A program made the position numbers and the translations under genes. The notes under the pieces are model-generated. The model was given only the letters and a program-made list of their open reading frames with translations. It was not told where the DNA came from and did no database searches. DNA of 32,584 bases from Actinomycetes bacterium (GTDB lineage Bacteria > Actinomycetota > CALGFH01), in contig DASYUT010000305.1 in NCBI GenBank assembly GCA_036000965.1, positions 1 through 32,584 of the forward strand, read 5' to 3'. This document shows, piece by piece, positions 21,487 through 29,106 of the stretch. Positions within the stretch are counted from its first letter, which is position 1, and each line of letters begins with the position of its first letter.

Positions 21487-23574
21487 ATGCCTGACCATCA
21501 CCCCCCGGAGTCCCCACCGATGCCCGAGTTCAAGCTCGTCAGCGACATGCCCGCCGCCGGCGACCAGCCGGCGGCCATCGAGGCGCTGGTCGACGGGCTG
21601 CACGACGGCGAGCCGGCGCTCACCCTGCTCGGGGTCACCGGGTCGGGCAAGACCCGGACCATGGCCGGGGTGATCGAGCGCATGGGCCGGCCCGCGCTGG
21701 TGATGGCACCCAACAAGACCCTCGCGGCTCAGCTCACCAACGAGTTCAAAGAGCTGTTCCCGGGCAGCGCGGTCGAGTACTTCGTGTCCTACTACGACTA
21801 CTACCAGCCCGAGGCGTACATCCCGCAGACCGACACCTACATCGAGAAGGACTCCTCGCTGAACGAGGAGATCGACCGCCTGCGCCACTCGGCCACCCTC
21901 GCCCTGCTCACCCGGCGCGACGTGATCGTGGTGGCCTCGGTCTCAGCCATCTACGGCCTCGGCTCCCCCGAGGAGTACCGCGACCAGATGCTGTGGCTCC
22001 AGGTCGGGGAGGAGCACGACCGGGACGGGGTGCTGCGCAAGCTGGTCTCCATCCACTACGACCGCAACGACCTCAACTTCGTCCGTGGCAAGTTCCGCGT
22101 CCGGGGCGACACCCTCGAGGTGTTCCCGGCCTACGAGGAGCAGGCCATACGGATCGAGTTCTTCGGCGACGAGGTCGAGCGCATCCTGGTCATGGACCCG
22201 GTCACCGGTGAGATCGTCGGGGAGCGGCAGGACCTGTTCATCTTCCCGGCCACCCACTACGTGGCCAGCTCGGCCCGCATGCAGCGGGCCGTCTCGGGGA
22301 TCGAGGCGGAGCTGGCCGAGCGCCTGCAGGAACTCGAGCGCGAAGGCAAGCTGCTCGAGGCCCAGCGGCTGCGCATGCGCACCAGCTACGACCTCGAGAT
22401 GCTGCGGGAGGTCGGCTTCTGCAACGGCATCGAGAACTACTCGCGCCACATCGACGGGCGCGGGCCGGGCAGCCCGCCGAACACCCTGCTCGACTACTTC
22501 CCGAGCGACTTCCTGCTGTTCCTCGACGAGTCCCACGTGACCGTGCCGCAGATCGGCGGGATGTACGAGGGCGACCGCAGCCGCAAGACGACCCTGGTCG
22601 AGCACGGCTTCCGCCTGCCGTCGGCCCTGGACAACCGGCCTCTGCGCTTCGACGAGTTCCTCGAGCGGATCGGCCAGCGGGTCTTCGTCTCGGCCACCCC
22701 GGGGCCCTACGAGCTACGCGAGTCCGGCACCGTGGTCGAGCAGATCATCCGCCCGACCGGCCTGGTCGACCCCGAGGTGCTGGTGCGGCCGACCAAAGGC
22801 CAGATCGACGACCTGATCCACGAGGTCAAGCTCCGGGTCGAGCGGGAGCAGCGCACGCTGGTGACCACGCTGACCAAGAAGATGGCCGAGGACCTCACCG
22901 ACTACCTGCTCGAGATGGGCCTGCGCGTGCGCTACCTCCACTCCGAGATCAACACCGTGGAGCGGATCGAGATCCTGCGCGACCTGCGCCTGGGCGAGTT
23001 CGACACCCTGGTCGGCATCAACCTGCTCCGCGAGGGCCTGGACCTGCCCGAGGTCACCCTGGTCGCCATCCTCGACGCCGACAAGGAAGGCTTCCTGCGC
23101 TCGGAGACCTCGCTGGTGCAGACCATCGGCCGGGCCGCCCGCAACGTCGACGGCCAGGTGGTCATGTACGCCGACCAGGTCACGGCGTCGATGCGCCGCG
23201 CCATCCACGAGACCAACCGCCGCCGCAAGCTCCAGCTCGACTACAACGAGGCCAACGGCATCGACCCGCAGACCGTGCGGCGCCGGGTGACCGACATCAT
23301 CCAGACGCTCCGCGGCGAGGAGGACGAGGCCGGCGGCCGCGGCCGGGGCCGCCGCGGCCGGGCGCCCACCCCGGGCCGGGGCCGGGCCGGGCGGGGCGAG
23401 CCGGCGGTCAGCGGGATGCCCCGCGCCGACCTGGAGCGGCTGATCCAGTCGCTCGAGGAGGAGATGCACGAGGCGGCCAAGGACCTGCGCTTCGAGTACG
23501 CCGCCCGCCTCCGCGACGAGGTGGCCGACCTCCGCCGCGAGCTGCGCGGCATGGTCGAGGCCGGCGTCAGCTGA
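21487..23574 (+). CDS. uvrB: Excinuclease ABC subunit B
   Basis: Damage-verifying helicase-like subunit of nucleotide excision repair (695 aa). The ATG at 21487 fits the leaderless promoter; ATG 21520 is a second choice. Walker [10 protein letters not shown] is near residue 50. The beta-hairpin segment [12 protein letters not shown] follows, then the DEAD-like [13 protein letters not shown], motif VI I-G-R-A-A-R-N and the R-R-x-x-Q-x-x-Y-N region (here [11 protein letters not shown]). A Gly/Arg-rich linker of about 35 residues (near 612-646) precedes the C-terminal UVR domain [12 protein letters not shown] that contacts UvrC. No truncation is seen. Confidence 0.97.
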   Translation: MPDHHPPESPPMPEFKLVSDMPAAGDQPAAIEALVDGLHDGEPALTLLGVTGSGKTRTMAGVIERMGRPALVMAPNKTLAAQLTNEFKELFPGSAVEYFVSYYDYYQPEAYIPQTDTYIEKDSSLNEEIDRLRHSATLALLTRRDVIVVASVSAIYGLGSPEEYRDQMLWLQVGEEHDRDGVLRKLVSIHYDRNDLNFVRGKFRVRGDTLEVFPAYEEQAIRIEFFGDEVERILVMDPVTGEIVGERQDLFIFPATHYVASSARMQRAVSGIEAELAERLQELEREGKLLEAQRLRMRTSYDLEMLREVGFCNGIENYSRHIDGRGPGSPPNTLLDYFPSDFLLFLDESHVTVPQIGGMYEGDRSRKTTLVEHGFRLPSALDNRPLRFDEFLERIGQRVFVSATPGPYELRESGTVVEQIIRPTGLVDPEVLVRPTKGQIDDLIHEVKLRVEREQRTLVTTLTKKMAEDLTDYLLEMGLRVRYLHSEINTVERIEILRDLRLGEFDTLVGINLLREGLDLPEVTLVAILDADKEGFLRSETSLVQTIGRAARNVDGQVVMYADQVTASMRRAIHETNRRRKLQLDYNEANGIDPQTVRRRVTDIIQTLRGEEDEAGGRGRGRRGRAPTPGRGRAGRGEPAVSGMPRADLERLIQSLEEEMHEAAKDLRFEYAARLRDEVADLRRELRGMVEAGVS

Positions 23575-23654
23575 GCCCCGGGCCCTCGCCGCGGCCGGGT
23601 CGGGCCGGTCGCCGGGGCGCCAGGCCGGAAGGGGCGCGAACCCGACCCGGCCGG

Positions 23655-23660
23655 TAGACT
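23655..23660 (+). promoter_or_regulatory. -10 box for the penicillin-binding protein gene
   Basis: TAGACT at 23655-23660 precedes the GTG at 23694 by 33 bases. A GGAGGGAGGGG ribosome site at 23680-23690 lies in the short leader. The -35 region is not clear. Confidence 0.5.
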
Positions 23661-23693
23661 GCCCGCTCGGCCGTCGCTCGGAGGGAGGGGCCG

Positions 23694-25598
23694 GTGTCAA
23701 AGGGCTCCAAGGTGGTCGGGCTGGTGGTCGCCGTCGCCCTGGTGCTCGGTGCCGCCGGGGCCGGGGCGTGGTGGTTCGTGCTGCGCCCGCGCGGCTCGCC
23801 CGAGCCGGTGGCCGCCGCCTACCTGGACGCCTGGCAGCGGGCCGACTGGGCCGCCATGCAGCGCCTGGTCGCGGCGCCCCCGGCCGACTTCGCGGCCCAG
23901 CACGCCGCCATGCTGGACAACCTCAAGGTGCGTGGGCGGACGTTCGCCCTCGGACCGGTGCGGCGCGACGGCGACCGGGCCGAGGCGCCCTTCACCGCCC
24001 GGCTCGACCTGCGCGGCCTCGGCGAGTGGAGCTACCAGGGCGCGCTCCGGCTGGCCAGGAGGGACCGGCGGACCTGGCTGGTCGACTGGTCACCGGCCAC
24101 GATCCACCCGTCGCTGGTCGCTGGGAAGCGCTTCGCGCGCAGCCGCACGCAGGCCGAGCGCGCCCCCATCCTCGCCCGGGACGGCAGCCTGCTGGCCGGG
24201 CCGGGCAGCGTCGTGGTCGTCGGCGTCGTAGGGCAGGGGGTCAAGGACCGCGGCCAGGCGCAGCGGGCCCTGACCGGCCCCGCCGGTGCCGCCCCGGCCG
24301 CCGTGGCCCGCGCGCTCGGCCAGGCGGCCGCCACGCCCGCCCAGTTCGTGCCCGTGGTCACCCTCTCGGAGGCCCGCTACCAGGCCGTCAGGCCCGAGGT
24401 CTTCCCGGTGCCCGGGATCCGGTTCCGGCGCGAGACCGGCCGGCTGGCCAGCGCACCCGCCTCGGCCGCGCTGGCCGTGGGCCGGGTCTCGCCGGCCACC
24501 GCCGACGACCTGAAGCGGCTCGGCCCGCCCTACCAGACCGGCGACCTGGTCGGGCACGGCGGCCTCGAGGGCGCCTTCGAGCGCCAGCTCGCCGGCACCC
24601 CCACCGGCGAGGTACTCCTGGCCGACGCCCAGCAGGGCGCTGACGGGGCGGCCGCGCCACGAACGGTCCTGCAGCGCTTCCCGGGCAGGCCGGGCACGCC
24701 ACTGCGGACCACGCTCGACCCGCGGGTCCAGGCGGCAGCCGACAAGGCCCTGGCCGGGGTGGCCAAGCCGGCCGCGCTGGTGGCGGTGCAGGCGTCCACG
24801 GGGGAGCTGCGCGCGGTCGCCAACTGGCCGCCCGGCGGGGGGTTCGACCGGGCGCTGCTCGGCCGGTACCCGCCCGGGTCGACGTTCAAGGTGGTGACCA
24901 CCGAGGCGCTCCTCGAAGCCGGCGTGAAACCGGCCGACCGGGTCACCTGCCCGCCCACCGTGGCCGTCGGGGGCCGGTCGTTCCGCAACTTCGAGGGCGA
25001 GCAGCTCGGGGCGATCCCGTTCTCCGCGGCGTTCGCCCACTCCTGCAACACCGCGTTCGTCCAGCTCGCCGCCGGCCGGCTCGACGCGGCCAAGCTGGCC
25101 GCGGCCGGCGAGCGCTTCGGCTTCGGCAGCGACCTGTCCCCGGGGATCCCGGCCGTCAAGGGCAGCTTCCCGGCCCCCGGGGACAGGACCGAGCTGGCCG
25201 CCGCCGCGATCGGCCAGGGCCGGGTGGTGGCCAGCCCGCTCCAGATGGCCACCGTGGCCGCGACCGTGCAGAGCGGTGCCTGGCGCGCGCCCCGACTGGT
25301 CACGTCCGGGCCGCCGCCAGCGCCCCCGCGCCCCCTGGACCCGCAGGTCGCCGGCGCCCTGCGCGGCCTCATGCGGGCGGTCGTGACCGAGGGCACGGCC
25401 GCGCCGGCCAGGCTCCCGGCCGGCGCGGGGGGCAAGACCGGCACGGCCGAGTTCGGCCGTGGCGACCCCTTGCCGACCCACGCCTGGTTCATCGGGTTCC
25501 GTGGCGACCTGGCGTTCGCCGTGGTCGTCGAGGGCGGCGGCGTCGGCGGCCGGGTGGCCGCACCGGTCGGTGCCCGCTTCCTCGGCGCGCTCCGCTAG
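23694..25598 (+). CDS. Penicillin-binding protein, transpeptidase with MecA_N/NTF2-like domain
   Basis: Cell-wall cross-linking enzyme anchored in the membrane (634 aa). The GTG at 23694 is supported by the GGAGGGAGGGG site. Residues 7-29 form the single membrane anchor. Residues 35-135 resemble the NTF2-like MecA_N domain ([12 protein letters not shown]), followed by a PBP dimer-type region to about 330. The transpeptidase domain holds all three active-site motifs: S396-T-F-K399, S450-C-N452 and K581-T-G583. The SxN motif has Cys in the middle position. The architecture matches class B-like PBPs common in actinobacteria; the family as a whole ranges from septal enzymes to low-affinity beta-lactam-resistant ones, and the sequence alone does not decide which this is. 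Leucine/alanine-rich composition is normal for this genome. Confidence 0.9.
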   Translation: MSKGSKVVGLVVAVALVLGAAGAGAWWFVLRPRGSPEPVAAAYLDAWQRADWAAMQRLVAAPPADFAAQHAAMLDNLKVRGRTFALGPVRRDGDRAEAPFTARLDLRGLGEWSYQGALRLARRDRRTWLVDWSPATIHPSLVAGKRFARSRTQAERAPILARDGSLLAGPGSVVVVGVVGQGVKDRGQAQRALTGPAGAAPAAVARALGQAAATPAQFVPVVTLSEARYQAVRPEVFPVPGIRFRRETGRLASAPASAALAVGRVSPATADDLKRLGPPYQTGDLVGHGGLEGAFERQLAGTPTGEVLLADAQQGADGAAAPRTVLQRFPGRPGTPLRTTLDPRVQAAADKALAGVAKPAALVAVQASTGELRAVANWPPGGGFDRALLGRYPPGSTFKVVTTEALLEAGVKPADRVTCPPTVAVGGRSFRNFEGEQLGAIPFSAAFAHSCNTAFVQLAAGRLDAAKLAAAGERFGFGSDLSPGIPAVKGSFPAPGDRTELAAAAIGQGRVVASPLQMATVAATVQSGAWRAPRLVTSGPPPAPPRPLDPQVAGALRGLMRAVVTEGTAAPARLPAGAGGKTGTAEFGRGDPLPTHAWFIGFRGDLAFAVVVEGGGVGGRVAAPVGARFLGALR

Positions 25599-25601
25599 CC
25601 C

Positions 25602-25750
25602 AACCCGGTAGCGAGCCTCGGCGCTGGCGTCCCAGGCGGTGACCTCGACCTCGGGTGGCAGCTCGAGCCCGAACTCGGCCAGCACCGCCCGCGGCTCCCG
25701 GACCATCCGGGCCCGATAGGCCTCGCTGACCGGGCCGGGCCGCAACCGAT
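25602..25750 (-). pseudogene. Remnant of a nitrile hydratase alpha subunit gene
   Basis: The minus strand between about 25750 and 25602 encodes [19 protein letters not shown] then L-P-P-E-V-E-V and W-D-A-S-A-E-A-R-Y. This is very close to the region of nitrile hydratase / thiocyanate hydrolase alpha subunits that follows the metal centre (Y-R-x-R-V-V-x-x-P-R-x-V-L-x-x-F-G then V-x-V-W-D-S-S-x-E-x-R-Y). The metal-binding C-x-x-C-S-C part and everything N-terminal are missing, and the match stops at the 3' end of the penicillin-binding protein gene. No beta subunit is nearby. It is therefore a short orphan fragment, probably left by deletion. The rest of the 240-bp gap shows no gene. Confidence 0.65.
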
Positions 25751-27157
25751 CCCGGGACGAGCCGGCAGTCAGCGGCCAGCGTGGGTCGATTGCTGGACGT
25801 GGCTCAGGTGGACTGGTGATCGTCCGATGCAACCAGTATGCGAACACGTGCATGGCAGGGTTACCTGGTCATCGGTCTGCTGGTCAGCGTCGCGGCCTGG
25901 GTGCTGCCCGAGGTGGTCAGCGCGGCGCCGCTGGTCAGCAGGGTCGTCTGCTACGAGCTGCTGAGCGCGGCGGCGGTTGCGGCGATCGTGGTCGGGGTGC
26001 GCTGGCACCGGCCGGCGTTTCGGCTGCCCTGGGTGCTGTTCGCCACCGCGCAGCTGGTGTACTTCGCAGCGGACGTCACGTTCTACACCTACCACGAGTT
26101 GCTCCACGACACGCGCTACCCGGCGCCGGCGGACGGCCTGTACCTGGGCCACTACCCGATGTTCGTGACCGGGCTGCTGCTGCTGTTGCGCCGACGCAGC
26201 CCCGGGCGGGACCGCGACGGCCTGCTGGACGCGCTGATCATCACCACCGGGATCGGGCTGCTCGCCTGGGTGTTCCTGCTCGCGCCCTACCTGCAAACGG
26301 CTGCCCTGTCCTGCCGGTGCGGGCGGTGTCGCTGGCCTACCCGTTGATGGATCTGCTGGTCGTGGCGGTCGTGGCCCGCATGGCCGTCAGCGGCGGTGCC
26401 CGCCCACCCGCCTATTGGCTGCTCCTGGGCGGCCTGGCCGCGCTCTTGGGCGCCGACGGCCTGTACGCACTGGCGCAGCTGCACGGCGCCTACCAGATCG
26501 GGGGGCTGCCAGACGCAGGCTGGCTGCTGTCCTACGTCGGCTGGGGCGCGGCCGCGTTGCACCCGTCGATGGGGGCGCTGTCCGAGCCGGGCGAGCCGGC
26601 CGCAGCCCGGCTGTCGCGTGCGCGGCTGGCCGCGCTCGCCGGGGCCGCACTGGTGGCCCCAGCCGTGCTCTTCGTCCAGGCCGTCCTCGGCGAGCCGATC
26701 GACGGGACGATCATCGCGGGTGCCTCGGCGGTGCTGTTCGGGCTCACCCTGCTGCGCATGCGCAGCCTCGCCGGCCAGGTCGCCGCCCAAGCCGAACGGG
26801 AGCGGCTGCTGCACCGGCTCAGCGCGATCATCGACGCCTCTCCCGTCGCCATCGTCGAGCTCGACCGCAACCGGCGGGTGCGGCTGTGGAACCCGGCCGC
26901 CGAGCGCATCTACGGCTGGCGGCGCGAGGAGGTCCTGGGTCAGCCCCATCCGGCCAGCCTCGAGCCGGGCTGGCCGGCGGTCCAGCCTGTCGCCGCCCGC
27001 GGTCAGGGGCAGGCCACCGCCCGCTTGGAGCTGCGCCAGCACCGCAGCGACGGCATCCCCATCGACGTGGAGCTGTCGACCGCGCCGCTGCGGACCCCCA
27101 GTGGTGAGCCGGCCGGCATGATCAGCCGCCGGGCCGGGCGCCCAGCCGGGCGACCTG

Positions 27158-28072
27158 GTGCGCGACGCCGACGTGGCCATGTACCAGGCCAAGGCGGACG
27201 GCGGGAACGGCTTCCGGGTCTTCGACCCGAGCATGCGCGCCGCCGTGGTCGACCGCGCGGAGCTCGAGGCCGACCTGCGCCAGGCCCTTGACCACGACCA
27301 GTTCCGCCTGCACTACCAGCCGATCGTCGACCTGCGCAGCGGCCGTGTCACCGGCCTGGAGGCCTTGGTGCGCTGGCAGCACCCGACCCGGGGGCTGCTG
27401 GCCCCGGGCAGCTTCATCCCCTTGGCTGAGGAGACCGGCCTGCTGGTCGGGATCGGCGCCTGGGTGCTGCACCACGCCTGCCAGCAGACCCGTTACTGGC
27501 AGGCCACCATCCCCGGATGCGAACAGCTGGGCATCAGCGTGAACCTGTCGGCGGTCCAGCTCGCCCAACCTCACCTGGCCGGCGAGGTCGCCCAGACCCT
27601 GGCCACGACCGGCCTGGAACCCCGCCACCTGACCCTTGAGCTGACCGAAAGCCTGCTGATCACCGACGTCGACACCACCACGATCACCCTGGCCGAGCTC
27701 GACGGCTTGGACGTCCGGCTTGCGATCGACGACTTCGGCACCGGCTACTCCTCACTGAGCTACCTGCGCCGCCTGCCCGTCGACGTCCTCAAGATCGACA
27801 AGGCCTTCGTGGACGAGGTCGCCAGCAGCCCCGACGCCGCCGCGCTCACCCAAGCCGTCATCGAGCTCGCCACGACCTTCGGCCTGGCCACGGTCGCCGA
27901 AGGCATCGAGCAGCTCGACCAGCTCGAACGGCTGCGCGACCTGGGCTGCCAGCTCGGCCAGGGCTACTACTTCGCCAGACCTCTGGATGCCGAGCAGCTC
28001 GCCGGCCTGCTCCACGCCCGGCAGGGGCTCACGCCACAGTCCCAGGGGCTCACGCCACAGTCCCAGGGGTGA
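27158..28072 (+). CDS. EAL-domain c-di-GMP phosphodiesterase remnant (still open)
   Basis: This is the intact 3' part of the broken signalling gene (304 aa from GTG 27158). Residues 1-22 are the end of a GGDEF domain. The EAL domain keeps its known active-site residues: E68-A-L, the Asn of N-L-S-A-V-Q-L, the Glu of E-L-T-E-S, the D-D-F-G-T-G-Y-S-S loop, the Lys of L-K-I-D-K and the Glu of V-A-E-G-I-E. Hydrolysis of c-di-GMP would be possible if the domain were expressed alone. No ribosome site precedes the GTG, so independent translation is doubtful. The C-terminus is two copies of a Q-G-L-T-P-Q-S unit from a 21-bp tandem repeat. Confidence 0.65.
   Translation: MRDADVAMYQAKADGGNGFRVFDPSMRAAVVDRAELEADLRQALDHDQFRLHYQPIVDLRSGRVTGLEALVRWQHPTRGLLAPGSFIPLAEETGLLVGIGAWVLHHACQQTRYWQATIPGCEQLGISVNLSAVQLAQPHLAGEVAQTLATTGLEPRHLTLELTESLLITDVDTTTITLAELDGLDVRLAIDDFGTGYSSLSYLRRLPVDVLKIDKAFVDEVASSPDAAALTQAVIELATTFGLATVAEGIEQLDQLERLRDLGCQLGQGYYFARPLDAEQLAGLLHARQGLTPQSQGLTPQSQG
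28022..28072 (+). repeat. 21-bp tandem repeat at the EAL gene end
   Basis: Identical units lie at 28022-28042 and 28043-28063. A third, partial copy (CAGGGG) runs directly into the TGA at 28070-28072, so the stop sits inside the repeat pattern. Confidence 0.92.
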
Positions 28073-28170
28073 GCCAGCCCGGCGCCGGCGCGGACGGCGG
28101 GACCGTGAGACCCTCGAGCGGCTGGCGCTCCGCCTCCGGGAGGTGAGCCAGCCCGGCGCCGGCGCGGACG
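28068..28170 (+). repeat. 29-bp perfect direct repeats, 74 bp apart
   Basis: Bases 28068-28096 and 28142-28170 are identical. The 45-base spacer between them reads in one frame as R-E-T-L-E-R-L-A-L-R-L-R-E-V, which looks like a real protein helix and may be a remnant. The first copy contains the EAL stop codon. Confidence 0.85.
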
Positions 28171-28259
28171 ACGCCAGCGCCGAGGGCGGCGGGCCGGGCC
28201 CGAGCCGAGGGTCGGGCGGCCCGGCGACGCGTGGGCGAGGTCCCCGCAGGACGCGTCGG

Positions 28260-28919
28260 CTACCAGCCCCGCGCCCGCCACTCCTCGAGGTGGGGCGCCT
28301 CGGTGCCGACCAAGGTGTCGTCGCCGTGGCCGGGGGAGACGCGGGTCTCGGCCGGCAGCGTGAACAGGTGCTGCTCGATCGAGGCGATGGCCTGGTCGAA
28401 CGCTGCCCGGCCCTCGGTCCTGCCCGGGCCGCCCGGGAACAGCGCGTCGCCGGTCAGCACCTGGCTGGACGGGAGCTTGAACGAGATGCTGCCCTCGGTG
28501 TGGCCCGGGGTGTGCAGCACGGTGATGCCCCAGCCGCCGACGCCGATGGTGTCGCCGTGCTCGAGCACGCGGTCGGGCGTCACCCCGACCTCGGCCGCGA
28601 TCGCGTCGGCGTCGGCGGGGTGCGCCCCGTTCCAGACGTCGTGCTTGCGCAGCACGGCCCGGAGGGCCTGGACGTGGTCGGGGTGCCGGTGGGTGGTCAC
28701 GATCCCCACCAGCTGGATCCCGGTCAGCAGCTCGGAGAGCAGGCGGTCGGCCTCGTTGGCCGCGTCGACCAGCAGCCCCTCGTTGGACTGGGGGTCGTGG
28801 AGCAGGTAGGCGTTGTTCTCCCACGGCCCGACGTGGAGCTTGGTCACGCGCAGGGCGCCGTCGGGGTACTGGTACGGTGGGCCGCCCCGCTCGACGTGGG
28901 CTGGGTCGAAGCTGGCCAT
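28260..28919 (-). CDS. Metallo-beta-lactamase-fold hydrolase (glyoxalase II-like)
   Basis: Cytoplasmic zinc hydrolase (219 aa). The ATG at 28919 has a GAGGAGG site just upstream. The metal motif T-H77-R-H79-P-D81-H82 is at 76-82. The other ligands are H140 in T-P-G-H-T-E-G-S, D158 in L-T-G-D-A-L-F-P-G-G and H198 in S-P-G-H-G-D-D-T. This order and the C-terminal G-H-G-D-x-T-x-x-x-E-x-P-H match hydroxyacylglutathione-hydrolase-like proteins; the true thioester substrate is unknown, and actinobacteria often lack glutathione. It is divergent from uvrA, a neighbourhood I recall from other actinobacteria. Confidence 0.9.
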   Translation of the reverse strand: MASFDPAHVERGGPPYQYPDGALRVTKLHVGPWENNAYLLHDPQSNEGLLVDAANEADRLLSELLTGIQLVGIVTTHRHPDHVQALRAVLRKHDVWNGAHPADADAIAAEVGVTPDRVLEHGDTIGVGGWGITVLHTPGHTEGSISFKLPSSQVLTGDALFPGGPGRTEGRAAFDQAIASIEQHLFTLPAETRVSPGHGDDTLVGTEAPHLEEWRARGW

Positions 28920-29056
28920 GGGGTGCCTCCTCGGCTGCGCGGGTCAGGTGGGAATGCGCCGGGCGCCGTAGGCATTGTCACCCATGACGGCGACGACGGC
29001 TGACGGCCGACGACGGCAGGCCGTGCCCGGGTGAGGCCCGTTGTCACACCCGTCCT

Positions 29057-29062
29057 TACAAT
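29057..29062 (+). promoter_or_regulatory. Likely uvrA -10 box
   Basis: TACAAT at 29057-29062 is the only good -10 in the uvrA upstream region. It implies a transcript start near 29069 and a ~38-base leader to the proposed CTG start. No convincing -35 or LexA box was found. Confidence 0.5.
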
Positions 29063-29106
29063 GTGGGGGCCGATCCACGCTTCCCCCTGACCACGAGGAC
29101 ACGACC

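Larger units (their letters stand above)
25838..28072 (+). pseudogene. Broken membrane-PAS-GGDEF-EAL signalling gene
   Basis: Originally a cyclic-di-GMP regulator. The first part (25838-~26310) encodes several hydrophobic segments of a membrane sensor ([11 protein letters not shown]). Near 26310 one base is missing: the correct continuation (L-P-V-R-A-V-S-L-A-Y-P-L-M-D) is in another frame, and the original frame ends at 26347. More membrane segments and a PAS domain follow (I-I-D-A-S-P-V-A-I-V-E-L-D then W-N-P-A-A-E-R-I-Y-G-W) to about 27125. Next should come ~150 residues of GGDEF domain, but only its last piece remains (L-V-R-D-A-D-V-A-M-Y-Q-A-K), again in a different frame. Then a complete EAL domain runs to 28072. 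So there is one frameshift and one internal deletion. Confidence 0.75.

Noticed and set aside
24090-25601. Minus-strand gene continuing from the nitrile hydratase fragment through the penicillin-binding protein
   Set aside because: Recognisable similarity stops near 25602; beyond that the frame is a shadow of the transpeptidase gene.
29041-29046. TTGTCA as the -35 of the uvrA promoter
   Set aside because: Only ten bases separate it from the TACAAT box, too short for a normal promoter.
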